Origin: Streptomyces galbus
GTDB lineage: Bacteria; Actinomycetota; Actinomycetes; Streptomycetales; Streptomycetaceae
Direction: 5' to 3'
Assembly: GCF_005280195.1 (NCBI RefSeq)
Contig: NZ_SZPR01000019.1
Location: forward strand, 392,584 to 456,583
DNA: 64,000 nt
Under the pieces are notes generated by a model. That model worked only from the letters and a program-made list of their open reading frames with translations, had not been told where the DNA came from and did no database searches. The position numbers and the translations under genes were made by a program. Shown here piece by piece: positions 20,344-30,840 of the stretch; position 1 is the first letter of the stretch, and every line of letters starts with the position of its first letter.

Positions 20344-21875
20344 CCGGGACGGCAGGACGCGTCGTCGGCGACCGGTACGAACTGGCCACGCTCCTCGGGC
20401 AGGGCGGCATGGGCCAGGTCTGGACGGCCTACGACCGGCGCCTGGACCGGCGCGTCGCGGTGAAGCTGCTGCGCCCCGACAAGGTGGCCGGCGCCGAGGC
20501 CGCCGAGCTGCGCCGCCGGTTCCTGCGCGAGTGCCGGGTGACCGCGCAGGTCGACCACCCCGGCCTGGTCACGGTGCACGACGCGGGCAGCGAGGGCGAG
20601 GAGCTGTTCCTCGTCATGCAGTACGTCGACGGCGCCGACCTCTCCGACCACCTGGCCGAGCACGACCCGTACCCGTGGCCGTGGGCGGTCGCGGTGGCCG
20701 CGCAACTGTGCGCCGTGCTCAGCGCGGTGCACGCGGTGCCGATCGTGCACCGCGACCTCAAGCCGCGCAACGTGATGGTGAAGCAGGACGGCACGGTCAC
20801 CGTCCTGGACCTGGGCGTCGCGTCCGTGATGGACAGCGACACCACCCGCCTGACACACACCGGTTCGCCGATCGGCTCGCCCGCGTACATGGCGCCGGAG
20901 CAGGCCATGGGCGGCGCGGTGGGCCCGTACACCGACCTGTACGCGCTCGGCGTGCTGCTGCACGAACTGCTCAGCGGTGACGTGCCGTTCGCCGGCTCCA
21001 CCGCGCTCGGCGTGCTGCACCGGCACCTGTACGAGCCGCCGGTCCCCGTGCGCCGGCTGCGCCCCGAGGTGCCGGAGGCCCTGGAGAACCTCGTGCTGCG
21101 GCTGCTGGCGAAGGACCCGCAGCACCGGCCGGCCTCCGCGCAGGAGGTCTACGAGGACCTGGCGCTGCTGCTCCCCGCGCGCGGGATGCCCACCGGGGCG
21201 CCGCTGGACCCGACGCGGCCCTTCCTGCGCCCGCACGCCCCCTGGCCGGACCGCGCGCGCACGCCCGCGCCGCAGCCCGCCCCCGCGACCCCGGTGCCCG
21301 TCGCGCCCGGCAAGCCCGACGTGGCGGACGCCGTGGACGAGGTCAAGCGCCTGCTGGGGGAGGGCCGGATCACCCAGGCCGTCGACATCCTCAGCGCGAT
21401 CCTCCCGGCCGCCGCCGAACAGCACGGCGAGCACTCCCCGGTGGTGCGCACCCTGCGCAAGCAGTACGCGGCCACCCTCATGGACGACGGCCAGTACCGG
21501 CGCGCGCTGCCCGAACTGCGCCGCCTGGCCGCCGAACGCGCCGCCGAGGCCGGCCAGGCCGACCCGCAGGCGCTGCGCTTCCGCTTCGACGTGGCCCAGT
21601 GCCTGGAACAGCTCGGCGACCCCGCGGCCGCGCTCGCCGAGTACCGCACGCTGCTGCCGTACTACGAGAACCAGTACGTCTTCACCGACCCCGAACTCGC
21701 CCACGACGTCCGCCGCCGCATCGGCCAGCTCCTCCTCGCGCTCGGCGACCGGGGCGCCGCGCACGACACGCTGATCCGGCTGCTGCACGACGTGGAACGC
21801 CTGCGCGGCCCCGGCCACCCGCTCGCCGCCGAGGTCCACCGCACCCTCCAGTGGCTGGGGCAGGTGCGCGGCTGA
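20340..21875 (+). CDS. Serine/threonine protein kinase with C-terminal TPR-like region
   Basis: 511 residues. The kinase domain spans about 12-270: glycine loop LLGQGGMGQVW, ATP lysine in VAVKLLRP, catalytic HRDLKPRNVM (near 137), metal loop DLG instead of the usual DFG (VLDLGVASV), activation loop ending GSPAYMAPEQ. A Pro/Ala linker follows, then from about 330 alpha-helical repeats (DEVKRLLGEGRITQAVDILSAIL; EYRTLLPYYENQY) of TPR type for protein binding. There is no transmembrane helix, so it is a cytosolic Hanks-type kinase, unlike PknB. It is coupled to the preceding membrane protein through a GTGA overlap. Substrates are unknown. Confidence 0.93.
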   Translation: MTGTAGRVVGDRYELATLLGQGGMGQVWTAYDRRLDRRVAVKLLRPDKVAGAEAAELRRRFLRECRVTAQVDHPGLVTVHDAGSEGEELFLVMQYVDGADLSDHLAEHDPYPWPWAVAVAAQLCAVLSAVHAVPIVHRDLKPRNVMVKQDGTVTVLDLGVASVMDSDTTRLTHTGSPIGSPAYMAPEQAMGGAVGPYTDLYALGVLLHELLSGDVPFAGSTALGVLHRHLYEPPVPVRRLRPEVPEALENLVLRLLAKDPQHRPASAQEVYEDLALLLPARGMPTGAPLDPTRPFLRPHAPWPDRARTPAPQPAPATPVPVAPGKPDVADAVDEVKRLLGEGRITQAVDILSAILPAAAEQHGEHSPVVRTLRKQYAATLMDDGQYRRALPELRRLAAERAAEAGQADPQALRFRFDVAQCLEQLGDPAAALAEYRTLLPYYENQYVFTDPELAHDVRRRIGQLLLALGDRGAAHDTLIRLLHDVERLRGPGHPLAAEVHRTLQWLGQVRG

Positions 21876-21980
21876 CGCGGGCAAGGGGAGGCCCGCGGAG
21901 TCACTGGACAGCGGGTGAATAGAGTGACGGGCGGGGCGCGCACGCGCACGCGTGCGCCGTGAACACGAATGGGGTGGGGG

Positions 21981-22811
21981 ATGGCCGAGCACCGGCAGTC
22001 CAGGAAGCGCCGATACATCGCCTGGGCCGCGGCCGGGGCCGCCGTGGTCGCCGGGGGCGGGATCGCCGCGCAGCAGTCCATGGCCGCCACCACCTGGCCG
22101 GCCCAGAAGACCTACACCGGCCGCGCCTTCGACACCTGCACCGCGCCCTCGCTGAGCGCGATGAAGGCGTGGAAGACCGACGGCTACTACGGCGCCGCCG
22201 CCGTCTACATCGGCGGCAAGAACCGCGGCTGCGCCCAGCCCAACCTCACCGCGTCCTGGGTGAAGTCGGTCAACTCCGCGGGCTGGAAGCTCATCCCGCT
22301 CTACGTCGGCGCCCAGCCGCCCTGCCAGACCGGCTCCAGCCCGGAGAAGCTGACCGCCGCCACGGCCGCCTCCCTCGGCGTGAAGGACGCGGCCGACGCG
22401 GTCGCCAAGGCGTCGGCGCTCGGCATGAAGGCCGGCAGCCCGGTCTACCTCGACATGGAGCCGTACGACATCACGAACAAGGCGTGCAACGACGCGGTGC
22501 TGACGTATGTGCGCTCGTTCACGAAGACCCTGCGGGGCAAGGTCTACCGCGGCGGCTACTACGGCTTCAGCAGCTCCAGCGCCAAGGCGATCGCCACGGC
22601 CACGAACAAGACGGACCTGCCGGGCAACCTCTGGTACGCGCTGTGGGACAAGCAGCAGACGACCACCGCCGACTGGCCGTGGGGGGCCACGCAGTTCACC
22701 AACCACAGCCGCGGCCACCAGTACCTGGTGAACAGCAAGGAGACGCGCGGCGGTCACACGCTCACCGTCGACCGCGACGCTTGGGACGCACCGGTCGCCC
22801 TCGTCGGCTGA
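21981..22811 (+). CDS. Secreted DUF1906 (glycoside-hydrolase-like) protein
   Basis: 276 residues. A basic n-region (SRKRRY), hydrophobic core and AQQSMAA cleavage region make a Sec or Tat-like signal. The mature part matches DUF1906, a TIM-barrel domain related to GH25-like lysozymes: GRAFDTCTAPSLSAMKAW at its start, VYIGG, LIPLYVGAQ, GSPVYLDMEPYD (acidic active-site-like strand), RGGYYGFSSSSAKAI and LWYALWDKQ. Members are thought to act on the cell wall or extracellular glycans, but activity is unproven. ATG 21981 is preceded by GGGGTGGGGG; ATG 21969 is a possible four-codon extension. Monocistronic, between the kinase operon and the SurA-like lipoprotein. Confidence 0.88.
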   Translation: MAEHRQSRKRRYIAWAAAGAAVVAGGGIAAQQSMAATTWPAQKTYTGRAFDTCTAPSLSAMKAWKTDGYYGAAAVYIGGKNRGCAQPNLTASWVKSVNSAGWKLIPLYVGAQPPCQTGSSPEKLTAATAASLGVKDAADAVAKASALGMKAGSPVYLDMEPYDITNKACNDAVLTYVRSFTKTLRGKVYRGGYYGFSSSSAKAIATATNKTDLPGNLWYALWDKQQTTTADWPWGATQFTNHSRGHQYLVNSKETRGGHTLTVDRDAWDAPVALVG

Positions 22812-22894
22812 CCGCCGGGCGCGGCCCCGGCCACCGCGGGCGGTGCGGCGGTGCGGCGGTGCCTGATGTTCCGGTGAATCGTTGGTCCAATGGG

Positions 22895-22923
22895 TTGGCC
22901 CCAGCCGTCCCACTGCCTACCAT
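22895..22923 (+). promoter_or_regulatory. Promoter of the SurA-like lipoprotein gene
   Basis: -35 TTGGCC (22895-22900) and -10 TACCAT (22918-22923) are separated by 17 bases, matching a vegetative HrdB-type promoter. Just downstream, TTGTGC-ACCGTC-GCACAA (22940-22957) is a perfect 6+6 inverted repeat in the leader. The TTG start is at 22976. Confidence 0.6.
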
Positions 22924-22975
22924 CGATCACCGCAAGACTTTGTGCACCGTCGCACAATCTCCTCGGGAGGTTTCC

Positions 22976-23623
22976 TTGCACCGCCGTCGCCGCACCGCGC
23001 TCCTGCTGTCCGCCGCGCTCATCGCGGCCGGCCCCCTCCTCACCGCCTGCGGGAACGACGCGCACCCGGGCGCCGCGGCGGTGGTCGGCGACCAGCGGAT
23101 CACCGTCTCCCAGCTCCAGGGCCGGGTGGACGAGGTGCGCGAGGCCCAGCGCGCGGCCGTCCGGGACGACACCCAGTACGCGCAGGCCGTCGCCCAGACC
23201 GGCACCCTCGCCCGGGACACCCTGCACGGCATGGTCCTGGACCGCGTGCTGGAGCGCGCCGCGCGCGACGCGGGCGTGACGGTCAGCCGGGGCGAGGTGC
23301 AGAGGATGCGGTCCGGCCTGGAGCAGCAGGCGGGCGGCGCGAAGGCGCTGGAGACGGCCTGGCTCCAGCAGTACGGCGTCCCGCCGCAGCGCCTCGACGA
23401 CAACCTCCGCCTCCAGCTCCAGGCGCAGAAGCTCGCGCAGAAACTGGGCACCGACACCAGCCGGCCCGAGTTCTGGAGCGCCCTGTCGAAGGCGTCGAAG
23501 GACCTCGGCGTCGACCTCAACCCGCGCTACGGCACCTGGGACGTGCAAAAGGTCAGCCGGGTGGACGCCGACACGCCGTGGGTGCGCGAGGTGACGACGG
23601 CCGGGCCGAAGCAGTCGGCCTGA
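22976..23623 (+). CDS. SurA N-terminal domain lipoprotein, putative extracytoplasmic chaperone
   Basis: 215 residues. The TTG start at 22976 is chosen because CGGGAGG ends five bases upstream and the lipoprotein signal (LHRRRRTALLLSAALIAAGPLLTAC) begins there. After the lipid-anchored cysteine the sequence GDQRITVSQLQGRVDEVREAQ resembles the helical N-terminal domain of SurA/PrsA foldases. No peptidyl-prolyl isomerase (rotamase) domain follows, so it probably acts as a chaperone, not an isomerase. The next gene downstream is mazG, about 170 bases away, in the same direction but with its own leader. Confidence 0.82.
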   Translation: MHRRRRTALLLSAALIAAGPLLTACGNDAHPGAAAVVGDQRITVSQLQGRVDEVREAQRAAVRDDTQYAQAVAQTGTLARDTLHGMVLDRVLERAARDAGVTVSRGEVQRMRSGLEQQAGGAKALETAWLQQYGVPPQRLDDNLRLQLQAQKLAQKLGTDTSRPEFWSALSKASKDLGVDLNPRYGTWDVQKVSRVDADTPWVREVTTAGPKQSA

Positions 23624-23795
23624 TCGCGACCGGGGGCCGGGGTCCGGGATCAGGCGTCCGGCGTCCGGACTCCCGCCTCCGGCGTCCACGTCTGAGGTGC
23701 GTACGGAAGCCCCGGCCGGTGTGATCGTAGGACCGCACCGTGCTGCCTGTGGACAACGCCGGGAGGCCGTCGGCGGTGTGGGTTACGTTCGAAGT

Positions 23796-24881
23796 GTGAA
23801 CGATGTGACCGCCTCCTCCGCCTCCGCCTCCGCCTCCGCCTCGTCCGCCTCCGCCGCCTCCGGCTCCCCGGACGACCGCCGCCCCGCCGACCCCACCGGC
23901 ACCGTCACCGGCCGGGTCGTCCTGCTCACCACCAGCCACCGCGTCGCCCCCGGCCTGCTGTCCTGGCCCGCCTGGGAGGCGCTGCGCACGGCGGACCGCG
24001 TGCTGTGCGCGGACGGCGCCCACCCCCAGCTCCCGTACCTGCGCGAGGCCGGGATCACCGTCGAGGAGGCGGCCCCCACGGCCGAGGAGCTGGTCGCGGC
24101 CTGCGCCGACGGCCGCACCGCGGTGGTCGTGGCCACGGGCGAGGGCGAGCCGGCCCTCACCGACGGCCTGGCCCGGCTGGCCGGCTCCGGCCGCGTCGCC
24201 CTGCCCGAGCTGGAACTGCTCCCCGCCTCCTACGACCTGCCCGGCGCACGCCTGCTCGACCTCGTGCAGGTCATGGACCGGATCCGCGCCGAGTGCCCCT
24301 GGTCGTCGCGGCAGACCCACCGCGGCCTCGCCAAGTACGCGGTGGAGGAGTCCTACGAACTGGTCGAGGCCATCGAGGACGGCGACCGCGACGAACTCCG
24401 CGAGGAACTGGGCGACGTCCTGCTCCAGGTGGTCTTCCACGCCCGGATAGCGCAGGAGGACGAGGAGGCGCCCTTCTCCGTCGACGACGTCGCCGCCACG
24501 ATCGTGGCCAAGCTGATCCACCGCCACCCCCACGTCTTCGGCGACGCGACCGCGACCACCCCCGAGGAGGTCAAGGAGCACTGGCTGCGCACCAAGGCGG
24601 CGGAGAAGCGGCGCGAGTCCGTCACCGACGGCGTGCCGCTGCACCAGCCGGGCCTGGCCCTCGCCGCCAAGCTGGCGTCCCGGGTGCGCACCGCCGACCT
24701 GGACGTGCCCCTGCCCGCCGGCGCCGGCATCGGCTACGACCTCCTCGCCCTGGCGGCCCGCGCCGAACAGGAGGGCGTCGACCCGGAGGCGGCCCTGCGC
24801 GCGGCGGCCCGCGCGTACCGGGACGCGATCAGGGAGGCGGAGGGCCTCCCCGCCCACCCCACGGATACCGTCGACCGGTGA
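23796..24881 (+). CDS. mazG: MazG-family nucleoside triphosphate pyrophosphohydrolase
   Basis: 361 residues. The C-terminal half (about 150-300) is a MazG domain: LLDLVQVMDRIRAECPWSSRQTH, then KYAVEESYELVEAIEDGDRDELREELGDVLLQVVFHA with the EExxE...ExxD Mg2+-binding pattern. It hydrolyses (d)NTPs to NMP and pyrophosphate, cleaning nucleotide pools or lowering alarmone levels. The N-terminal half (GRVVLLTTSHRVAPGLLSWPAWEALRTADRVL) looks like a degraded tetrapyrrole-methylase domain as in YabN/MazG fusions. The GTG at 23796 lacks a ribosome site, but TACGTT (23784-23789) could be a -10, suggesting a leaderless mRNA. Its stop overlaps the P450 start by GTGA. Confidence 0.9.
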   Translation: MNDVTASSASASASASSASAASGSPDDRRPADPTGTVTGRVVLLTTSHRVAPGLLSWPAWEALRTADRVLCADGAHPQLPYLREAGITVEEAAPTAEELVAACADGRTAVVVATGEGEPALTDGLARLAGSGRVALPELELLPASYDLPGARLLDLVQVMDRIRAECPWSSRQTHRGLAKYAVEESYELVEAIEDGDRDELREELGDVLLQVVFHARIAQEDEEAPFSVDDVAATIVAKLIHRHPHVFGDATATTPEEVKEHWLRTKAAEKRRESVTDGVPLHQPGLALAAKLASRVRTADLDVPLPAGAGIGYDLLALAARAEQEGVDPEAALRAAARAYRDAIREAEGLPAHPTDTVDR

Positions 24882-26245
24882 CAGACCAGCCCCACCCCCC
24901 GACCCCGCCGGCCGGCCCGGCGTCCTGCCCCGCGACCCCGGACGCGCCCGAGGCCACCGAGGCGACCGGCCCGGCACCCGTCCCGGTCACCGACGCGGCC
25001 CCCGCCCCCGAACTCTTCACCTGGGAGTTCGCCGCCGACCCCTACCCCGCCTACGCCTGGCTGCGGGAGCACGCGCCCGTGCGGTGGACGCGGTTGCCGA
25101 GCGGGGTGGAGGCATGGCTGGTCACGCGGTACGGGGACGCCAAGCAGGCGCTGGCCGACCCGCGGCTGAGCAAGAACCCCGCGCACCACGACGAGCCCGC
25201 GCACGCGAAGGGCAAGACCGGCATCCCGGGTGAGCGCAAGGCCGAGCTGATGACCCATCTGCTGAACATCGACCCGCCGGACCACACCCGGCTGCGGCGG
25301 CTCGTCAGCAAGGCGTTCACCCCGCGCCGGGTGGCCGAGTTCGCGCCGCGGGTGCAGGAGCTGACGGACGACCTCATCGACCGGTTCGCGCGGACGGGCT
25401 CGGCGGACCTCATCCACGACTTCGCCTTCCCGCTGCCCATCTACGCCATCTGCGACCTGCTGGGCGTCCCGCGCGAGGACCAGGACGACTTCCGTGACTG
25501 GGCCGGGATGATGATCCGGCACGGCGGCGGTCCCCGGGGCGGGGTCGCGCGGTCCGTGAAGAAGATGCGGGGGTACCTCTCCGAGCTGATCCACCGCAAG
25601 CGCGAGGCGCTGCCCGCCGACCCGGTGCCCGGCGAGGACCTCATCTCCGGGCTCATCCGCGCCTCCGACCACGGCGAGCACCTCACGGAGAACGAGGCGG
25701 CGGCGATGGCCTTCATCCTGCTGTTCGCCGGTTTCGAGACCACGGTCAACCTCATCGGCAACGGCACCTACGCCCTGCTCACCCACCCCGGGCAGCGCCA
25801 CCGGCTCCAGGAGTCCCTGGCCCGCGGCGAGCGCGGCCTGCTGGAGACGGGCGTGGAGGAACTCCTGCGCTTCGACGGGCCGGTGGAGCTGGCCACCTGG
25901 CGTTTCGCCACCCGGCCGCTGACCCTCGGCGGCCAGGACATCGCCCCCGGCGACCCGGTGCTCGTCGTGCTGGCCGCCGCCGACCGCGACCCGGCGCGCT
26001 TCGCCGACCCGGACGTGCTGGACCTCGCGCGCCGCGACAACCAGCACCTCGGCTACGGGCACGGCATCCACTACTGCCTCGGCGCCCCGCTGGCCCGGCT
26101 GGAGGGCCAGACCGCGCTGGCCACCCTGCTCACCCGCCTCCCTGACCTGCAACTCGCCGTAGATCCCGCCGAGTTGAGGTGGCGGGGCGGGCTCATCATG
26201 CGCGGTCTGCGCGCGTTGCCCGTCACGTTCACACCTGACCCGTAA
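24878..26245 (+). CDS. Cytochrome P450 monooxygenase
   Basis: 455 residues including a long Pro/Ala-rich N-terminal extension (about 45 residues). I-helix motif FAGFETTVN (oxygen activation), K-helix EELLRF with downstream R, and the heme loop HLGYGHGIHYCLG with axial Cys400 are all present; the usual Phe of FGxGxHxC is Tyr. It would need a ferredoxin and reductase, neither of which is nearby. It is translationally coupled (GTGA) to mazG, an unusual partnership, and is not in a recognisable biosynthetic cluster. CYP family and substrate cannot be assigned from sequence alone. Confidence 0.94.
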   Translation: MTDQPHPPTPPAGPASCPATPDAPEATEATGPAPVPVTDAAPAPELFTWEFAADPYPAYAWLREHAPVRWTRLPSGVEAWLVTRYGDAKQALADPRLSKNPAHHDEPAHAKGKTGIPGERKAELMTHLLNIDPPDHTRLRRLVSKAFTPRRVAEFAPRVQELTDDLIDRFARTGSADLIHDFAFPLPIYAICDLLGVPREDQDDFRDWAGMMIRHGGGPRGGVARSVKKMRGYLSELIHRKREALPADPVPGEDLISGLIRASDHGEHLTENEAAAMAFILLFAGFETTVNLIGNGTYALLTHPGQRHRLQESLARGERGLLETGVEELLRFDGPVELATWRFATRPLTLGGQDIAPGDPVLVVLAAADRDPARFADPDVLDLARRDNQHLGYGHGIHYCLGAPLARLEGQTALATLLTRLPDLQLAVDPAELRWRGGLIMRGLRALPVTFTPDP

Positions 26246-26308
26246 TCAACCGGGGTGCGGAGCGGGGGCGTCACCGGGCGGACGCAAAGATGACACGCGT
26301 TCAACTTT

Positions 26309-26369
26309 GTGATCTTCACGTGATCTGCGCGGCATGAACTTGTGACAAGTGATCGTCTGCCGATACGTT
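26309..26369 (+). promoter_or_regulatory. Promoter and two inverted repeats ahead of the rpfC-like gene
   Basis: -35 TTGTGA (26340-26345) and -10 TACGTT (26364-26369) are 18 bases apart. ACTTG-TGA-CAAGT (26338-26350) is a perfect inverted repeat covering the -35, and GTGA-TCT-TCAC (26309-26319) lies 20 bases further up. The second resembles a Crp-type half-site pair but has a shorter spacer than the usual Crp consensus. This suggests regulated expression of the cell wall hydrolase. Confidence 0.55.
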
Positions 26370-26447
26370 CACCCCTCAGCGCGGCGACCCGCACGTGCCC
26401 ACGGCACCCGCCGCGCCGGTCAGTGCTGTCTCGAGAAAGGCCCCCGC

Positions 26448-27500
26448 ATGCTCTCCGGGAACGGTCGTCACCGTCGCCCCCGTCAGGCCCCGGCCCTCCT
26501 CGTCGCGGCCGGCGTCACCGGCTCGGCCATCGCCATCCCGCTGCTCGCCGCCTCCGGCGCCAGCGCGGCCGACGGCACGGTCTGGGACAGGGTCGCCGAG
26601 TGCGAGTCCGGGGGCTCCTGGAGCGCCGACACCGGCAACGGCGAGTACGGCGGCCTGAGTCTCACCCAGGCCGACTGGGAGGCGTACGGCGGACTCTCCT
26701 ACGCCCCGAGCGCCGACCAGGCCAGCCGCAACCAGCAGATCGCCGTGGCCCAGAAGGTCCTCGCCGACCAGGGCGTCGGCGCCTGGGGCACCTGCGGACT
26801 GACGTCCGGGCTCACCCAGCAGAACGGCGCGCTGGGCGTGGACACCGGCGTGGCCGGCGACGCGTCGCAGGCACCGCTTCCCGGCGGACTGTCCGACTCC
26901 TCCAAGGAGACCACGGGTTCCACCGGTTCGGGTGATTCGTCCGACTCCTCCGGCTCGGCGTCCTCCACCCCGGCCGGCAGCACGGGCGCCACGCCGTCCG
27001 ACTCCGCCTCCAGCGACCCCTCTTCGCCCGCTTCGTCCGTTCCGTCCGACAAGTCCATGACGCCGGGGAAGTCCACCGGCGCCGGTGCCGGCGACGTCGC
27101 CGCGCAGACGCCCGGCGGCTCGCCCACGGGCAGCCCGTATGCGGACGACACGGACAAGTCCGAGCAGAGCGCGGGCTCTTGGAGCCTCGTCGACACCGGC
27201 GCCGCGGCCGACACGACCGACAGCGCGCCCGCCGCGGCGACCGGCACCGGCAAGCACCGGGGCGGCAGCGCCGAGGAGAGCCCGGCCGAGGACGGCACCA
27301 GCACCGCCTCCGCCGGCCGGCACGCGTCCCCCGCCGGCGAGGGCTACCTCGTCCATGCGGGCGACTCCCTGGAGTCCATCGCCGACTCCCTCCACCTCGC
27401 CGGGGGATGGCGTGCGCTGTACGAGGCGAACAAGGACGTCATCGGTGCCGACCCGAGCAGCATCGTCCCCGGTCAGACCCTGTCTCTAGGGGCTGAATAG
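26448..27500 (+). CDS. rpfC: Resuscitation-promoting factor, secreted transglycosylase with LysM
   Basis: 350 residues: signal peptide ending near ASA, RPF domain (about 43-118) with the catalytic-Glu motif [14 protein letters not shown] and [18 protein letters not shown], a long Ser/Thr/Ala/Pro linker, and a C-terminal LysM peptidoglycan-binding domain ([16 protein letters not shown]...[11 protein letters not shown]). Rpf proteins cleave peptidoglycan during spore germination and growth restart. ATG 26448 follows CGAGAAAGG. It lies directly upstream of rpfA; in S. coelicolor, as I recall, the gene in this place is rpfC. The linker is much longer than in rpfA. Confidence 0.85.
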   Translation: MLSGNGRHRRPRQAPALLVAAGVTGSAIAIPLLAASGASAADGTVWDRVAECESGGSWSADTGNGEYGGLSLTQADWEAYGGLSYAPSADQASRNQQIAVAQKVLADQGVGAWGTCGLTSGLTQQNGALGVDTGVAGDASQAPLPGGLSDSSKETTGSTGSGDSSDSSGSASSTPAGSTGATPSDSASSDPSSPASSVPSDKSMTPGKSTGAGAGDVAAQTPGGSPTGSPYADDTDKSEQSAGSWSLVDTGAAADTTDSAPAAATGTGKHRGGSAEESPAEDGTSTASAGRHASPAGEGYLVHAGDSLESIADSLHLAGGWRALYEANKDVIGADPSSIVPGQTLSLGAE

Positions 27501-27592
27501 GGCGAAAACGGCCGGGAGTTCACGCCCTGCTTCGCTGCGGAATGTCCGGTTTGGCGAAAGTGTGGGATGAGTCTCAGAAGCCCTGATCGTCT

Positions 27593-27622
27593 TTGAAATT
27601 CCGCCGATCACCTGTCTACGGT
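27593..27622 (+). promoter_or_regulatory. Promoter of rpfA
   Basis: -35 TTGAAA (27593-27598), 18-base spacer, -10 TACGGT (27617-27622). Transcription would begin near 27629, exactly at the start of the riboswitch fold, giving a leader of about 265 bases. Confidence 0.65.
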
Positions 27623-27627
27623 CGTGA

Positions 27628-27878
27628 TCGCTCGGCAACCCGAGCCCCGGCCGTCGCAACGCCGAATCCTGCCAGCGGCAGCCCGGGAACAGTCGTCGCG
27701 TCAAGCGCCGTAGGCAGGAGCGGGGGACCCAAGGTAAGCGCCGGGTCCGGCAGTTGAGAGGCCTTCGGGGCCGCCGACGCCGGGACCGGCTTGGGGTGAA
27801 GCCGCGCCGCCCGTGAAGGGGGGCGTGGCCGGGCAACTCAACCGGCCCGAACCCGACAGCTCACCTCGCAGGCGTCGG
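27628..27878 (+). ncRNA. ydaO/yuaA c-di-AMP riboswitch in the rpfA leader
   Basis: Conserved ydaO-type blocks occur in order: GATCGCT start, CCGAATCC (27662-27669), GGGGACCCAAGG (27723-27734), CTTGGGGTGAAGCCG (27790-27804), GGGCAACTCAACC (27831-27843), and the hallmark CCCGAACCCGACAGCT (27846-27861) with CACCTCGCAGGCG (27862-27874). It binds c-di-AMP and in S. coelicolor switches rpfA off at high ligand levels, tying wall-hydrolase synthesis to the germination signal. The fold ends about 16 bases before the rpfA ATG. Exact borders are estimated. Confidence 0.92.
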
Positions 27879-27881
27879 TGA

Positions 27882-28637
<756 letters not shown>

Positions 28638-28701
28638 CACGCGGCTCGTGACCGAAGCACAGCGCCCTCACATCCGCGGCCGTCACACTGAAGGCCCGTG
28701 A

Positions 28702-30222
<1,521 letters not shown>

Positions 30223-30267
30223 ACGGCCCGGCACTGAGCCCTAAGGGTCAAGGCTGCGCCAGTCGTA

Positions 30268-30311
30268 CGTACGTCCCCGTACCGGTCCCGTACCGTGTGC
30301 GGGGACGTACG
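30268..30311 (+). terminator. 12-bp hairpin between eno and divIC
   Basis: CGTACGTCCCCG (30268-30279) pairs perfectly with CGGGGACGTACG (30300-30311) around a 20-base loop that can itself pair. No T-run follows and divIC begins 26 bases later, so it may be a partial terminator, mRNA stabiliser or attenuator, and not a full stop. Confidence 0.5.
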
Positions 30312-30336
30312 CGCGTGTGAACGGGAGGTCGGCGAC

Positions 30337-30819
30337 ATGGCCGTGAAGGACCGCGACCGGTTCTCCACCGCGACCCGGCTGCGGCTGCTCGGCGAGCAGA
30401 CGGCGGCCCGGGTCTACCGCTCGCAGACCAGGCGGCAGGCCCGCCGCTCCCGGCTCACGAGCCGCGCCGCGCTGCTGGCGCTCGTGCTGTGCTCGCTGGT
30501 GGTCGCCCTGGCGTACCCGATGCGCCAGTACGTCTCCCAGCGCGCCGACATCGCCGACCTGAAGCGGGAGAAGCAGCAGGCCCGCCAGCGGGTGGAACAA
30601 CTGCGCGACCTCAAGGCACGCTGGCAGGACGACGCGTACGCCGAGCAGCAGATCCGGCTGCGGCTGCACTACGTGATGCCCGGCGAGACCGGGTTCGTGG
30701 TGGTCGACCCGGAGGCGGCCCGGCAGTCCCGCGCCGACCTCGGGGCCGCCGACCGGCCCTGGTACTCCAACGTCTGGGACGGGGTCGACAAGTCCGACGC
30801 CTCCGGCCAGAAGAACTGA
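30337..30819 (+). CDS. divIC: Septum formation initiator DivIC (FtsB-like)
   Basis: 160 residues, a bitopic membrane protein: basic cytoplasmic N-terminus, one transmembrane helix (AALLALVLCSLVVALAYPM, about 48-67), then an extracellular coiled coil (RADIADLKREKQQARQRVEQLRDL) and the family motif DAYAEQQIRLRLHYVMPGETGFVV. It works with FtsL and DivIB/FtsQ to activate septal wall synthesis. ATG 30337 follows GGGAGG (30323-30328). The position after eno and before DUF501 and ppx matches the actinobacterial eno-divIC-DUF501-ppx block. Confidence 0.93.
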   Translation: MAVKDRDRFSTATRLRLLGEQTAARVYRSQTRRQARRSRLTSRAALLALVLCSLVVALAYPMRQYVSQRADIADLKREKQQARQRVEQLRDLKARWQDDAYAEQQIRLRLHYVMPGETGFVVVDPEAARQSRADLGAADRPWYSNVWDGVDKSDASGQKN

Positions 30820-30840
30820 CAGAGAGACACACCCCGAAGC

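Noticed and set aside
20058-22913. A 951-codon minus-strand open frame
   Set aside because: It lies wholly opposite the kinase operon and the DUF1906 gene, with repetitive Arg/Gly/Val composition and no domain.
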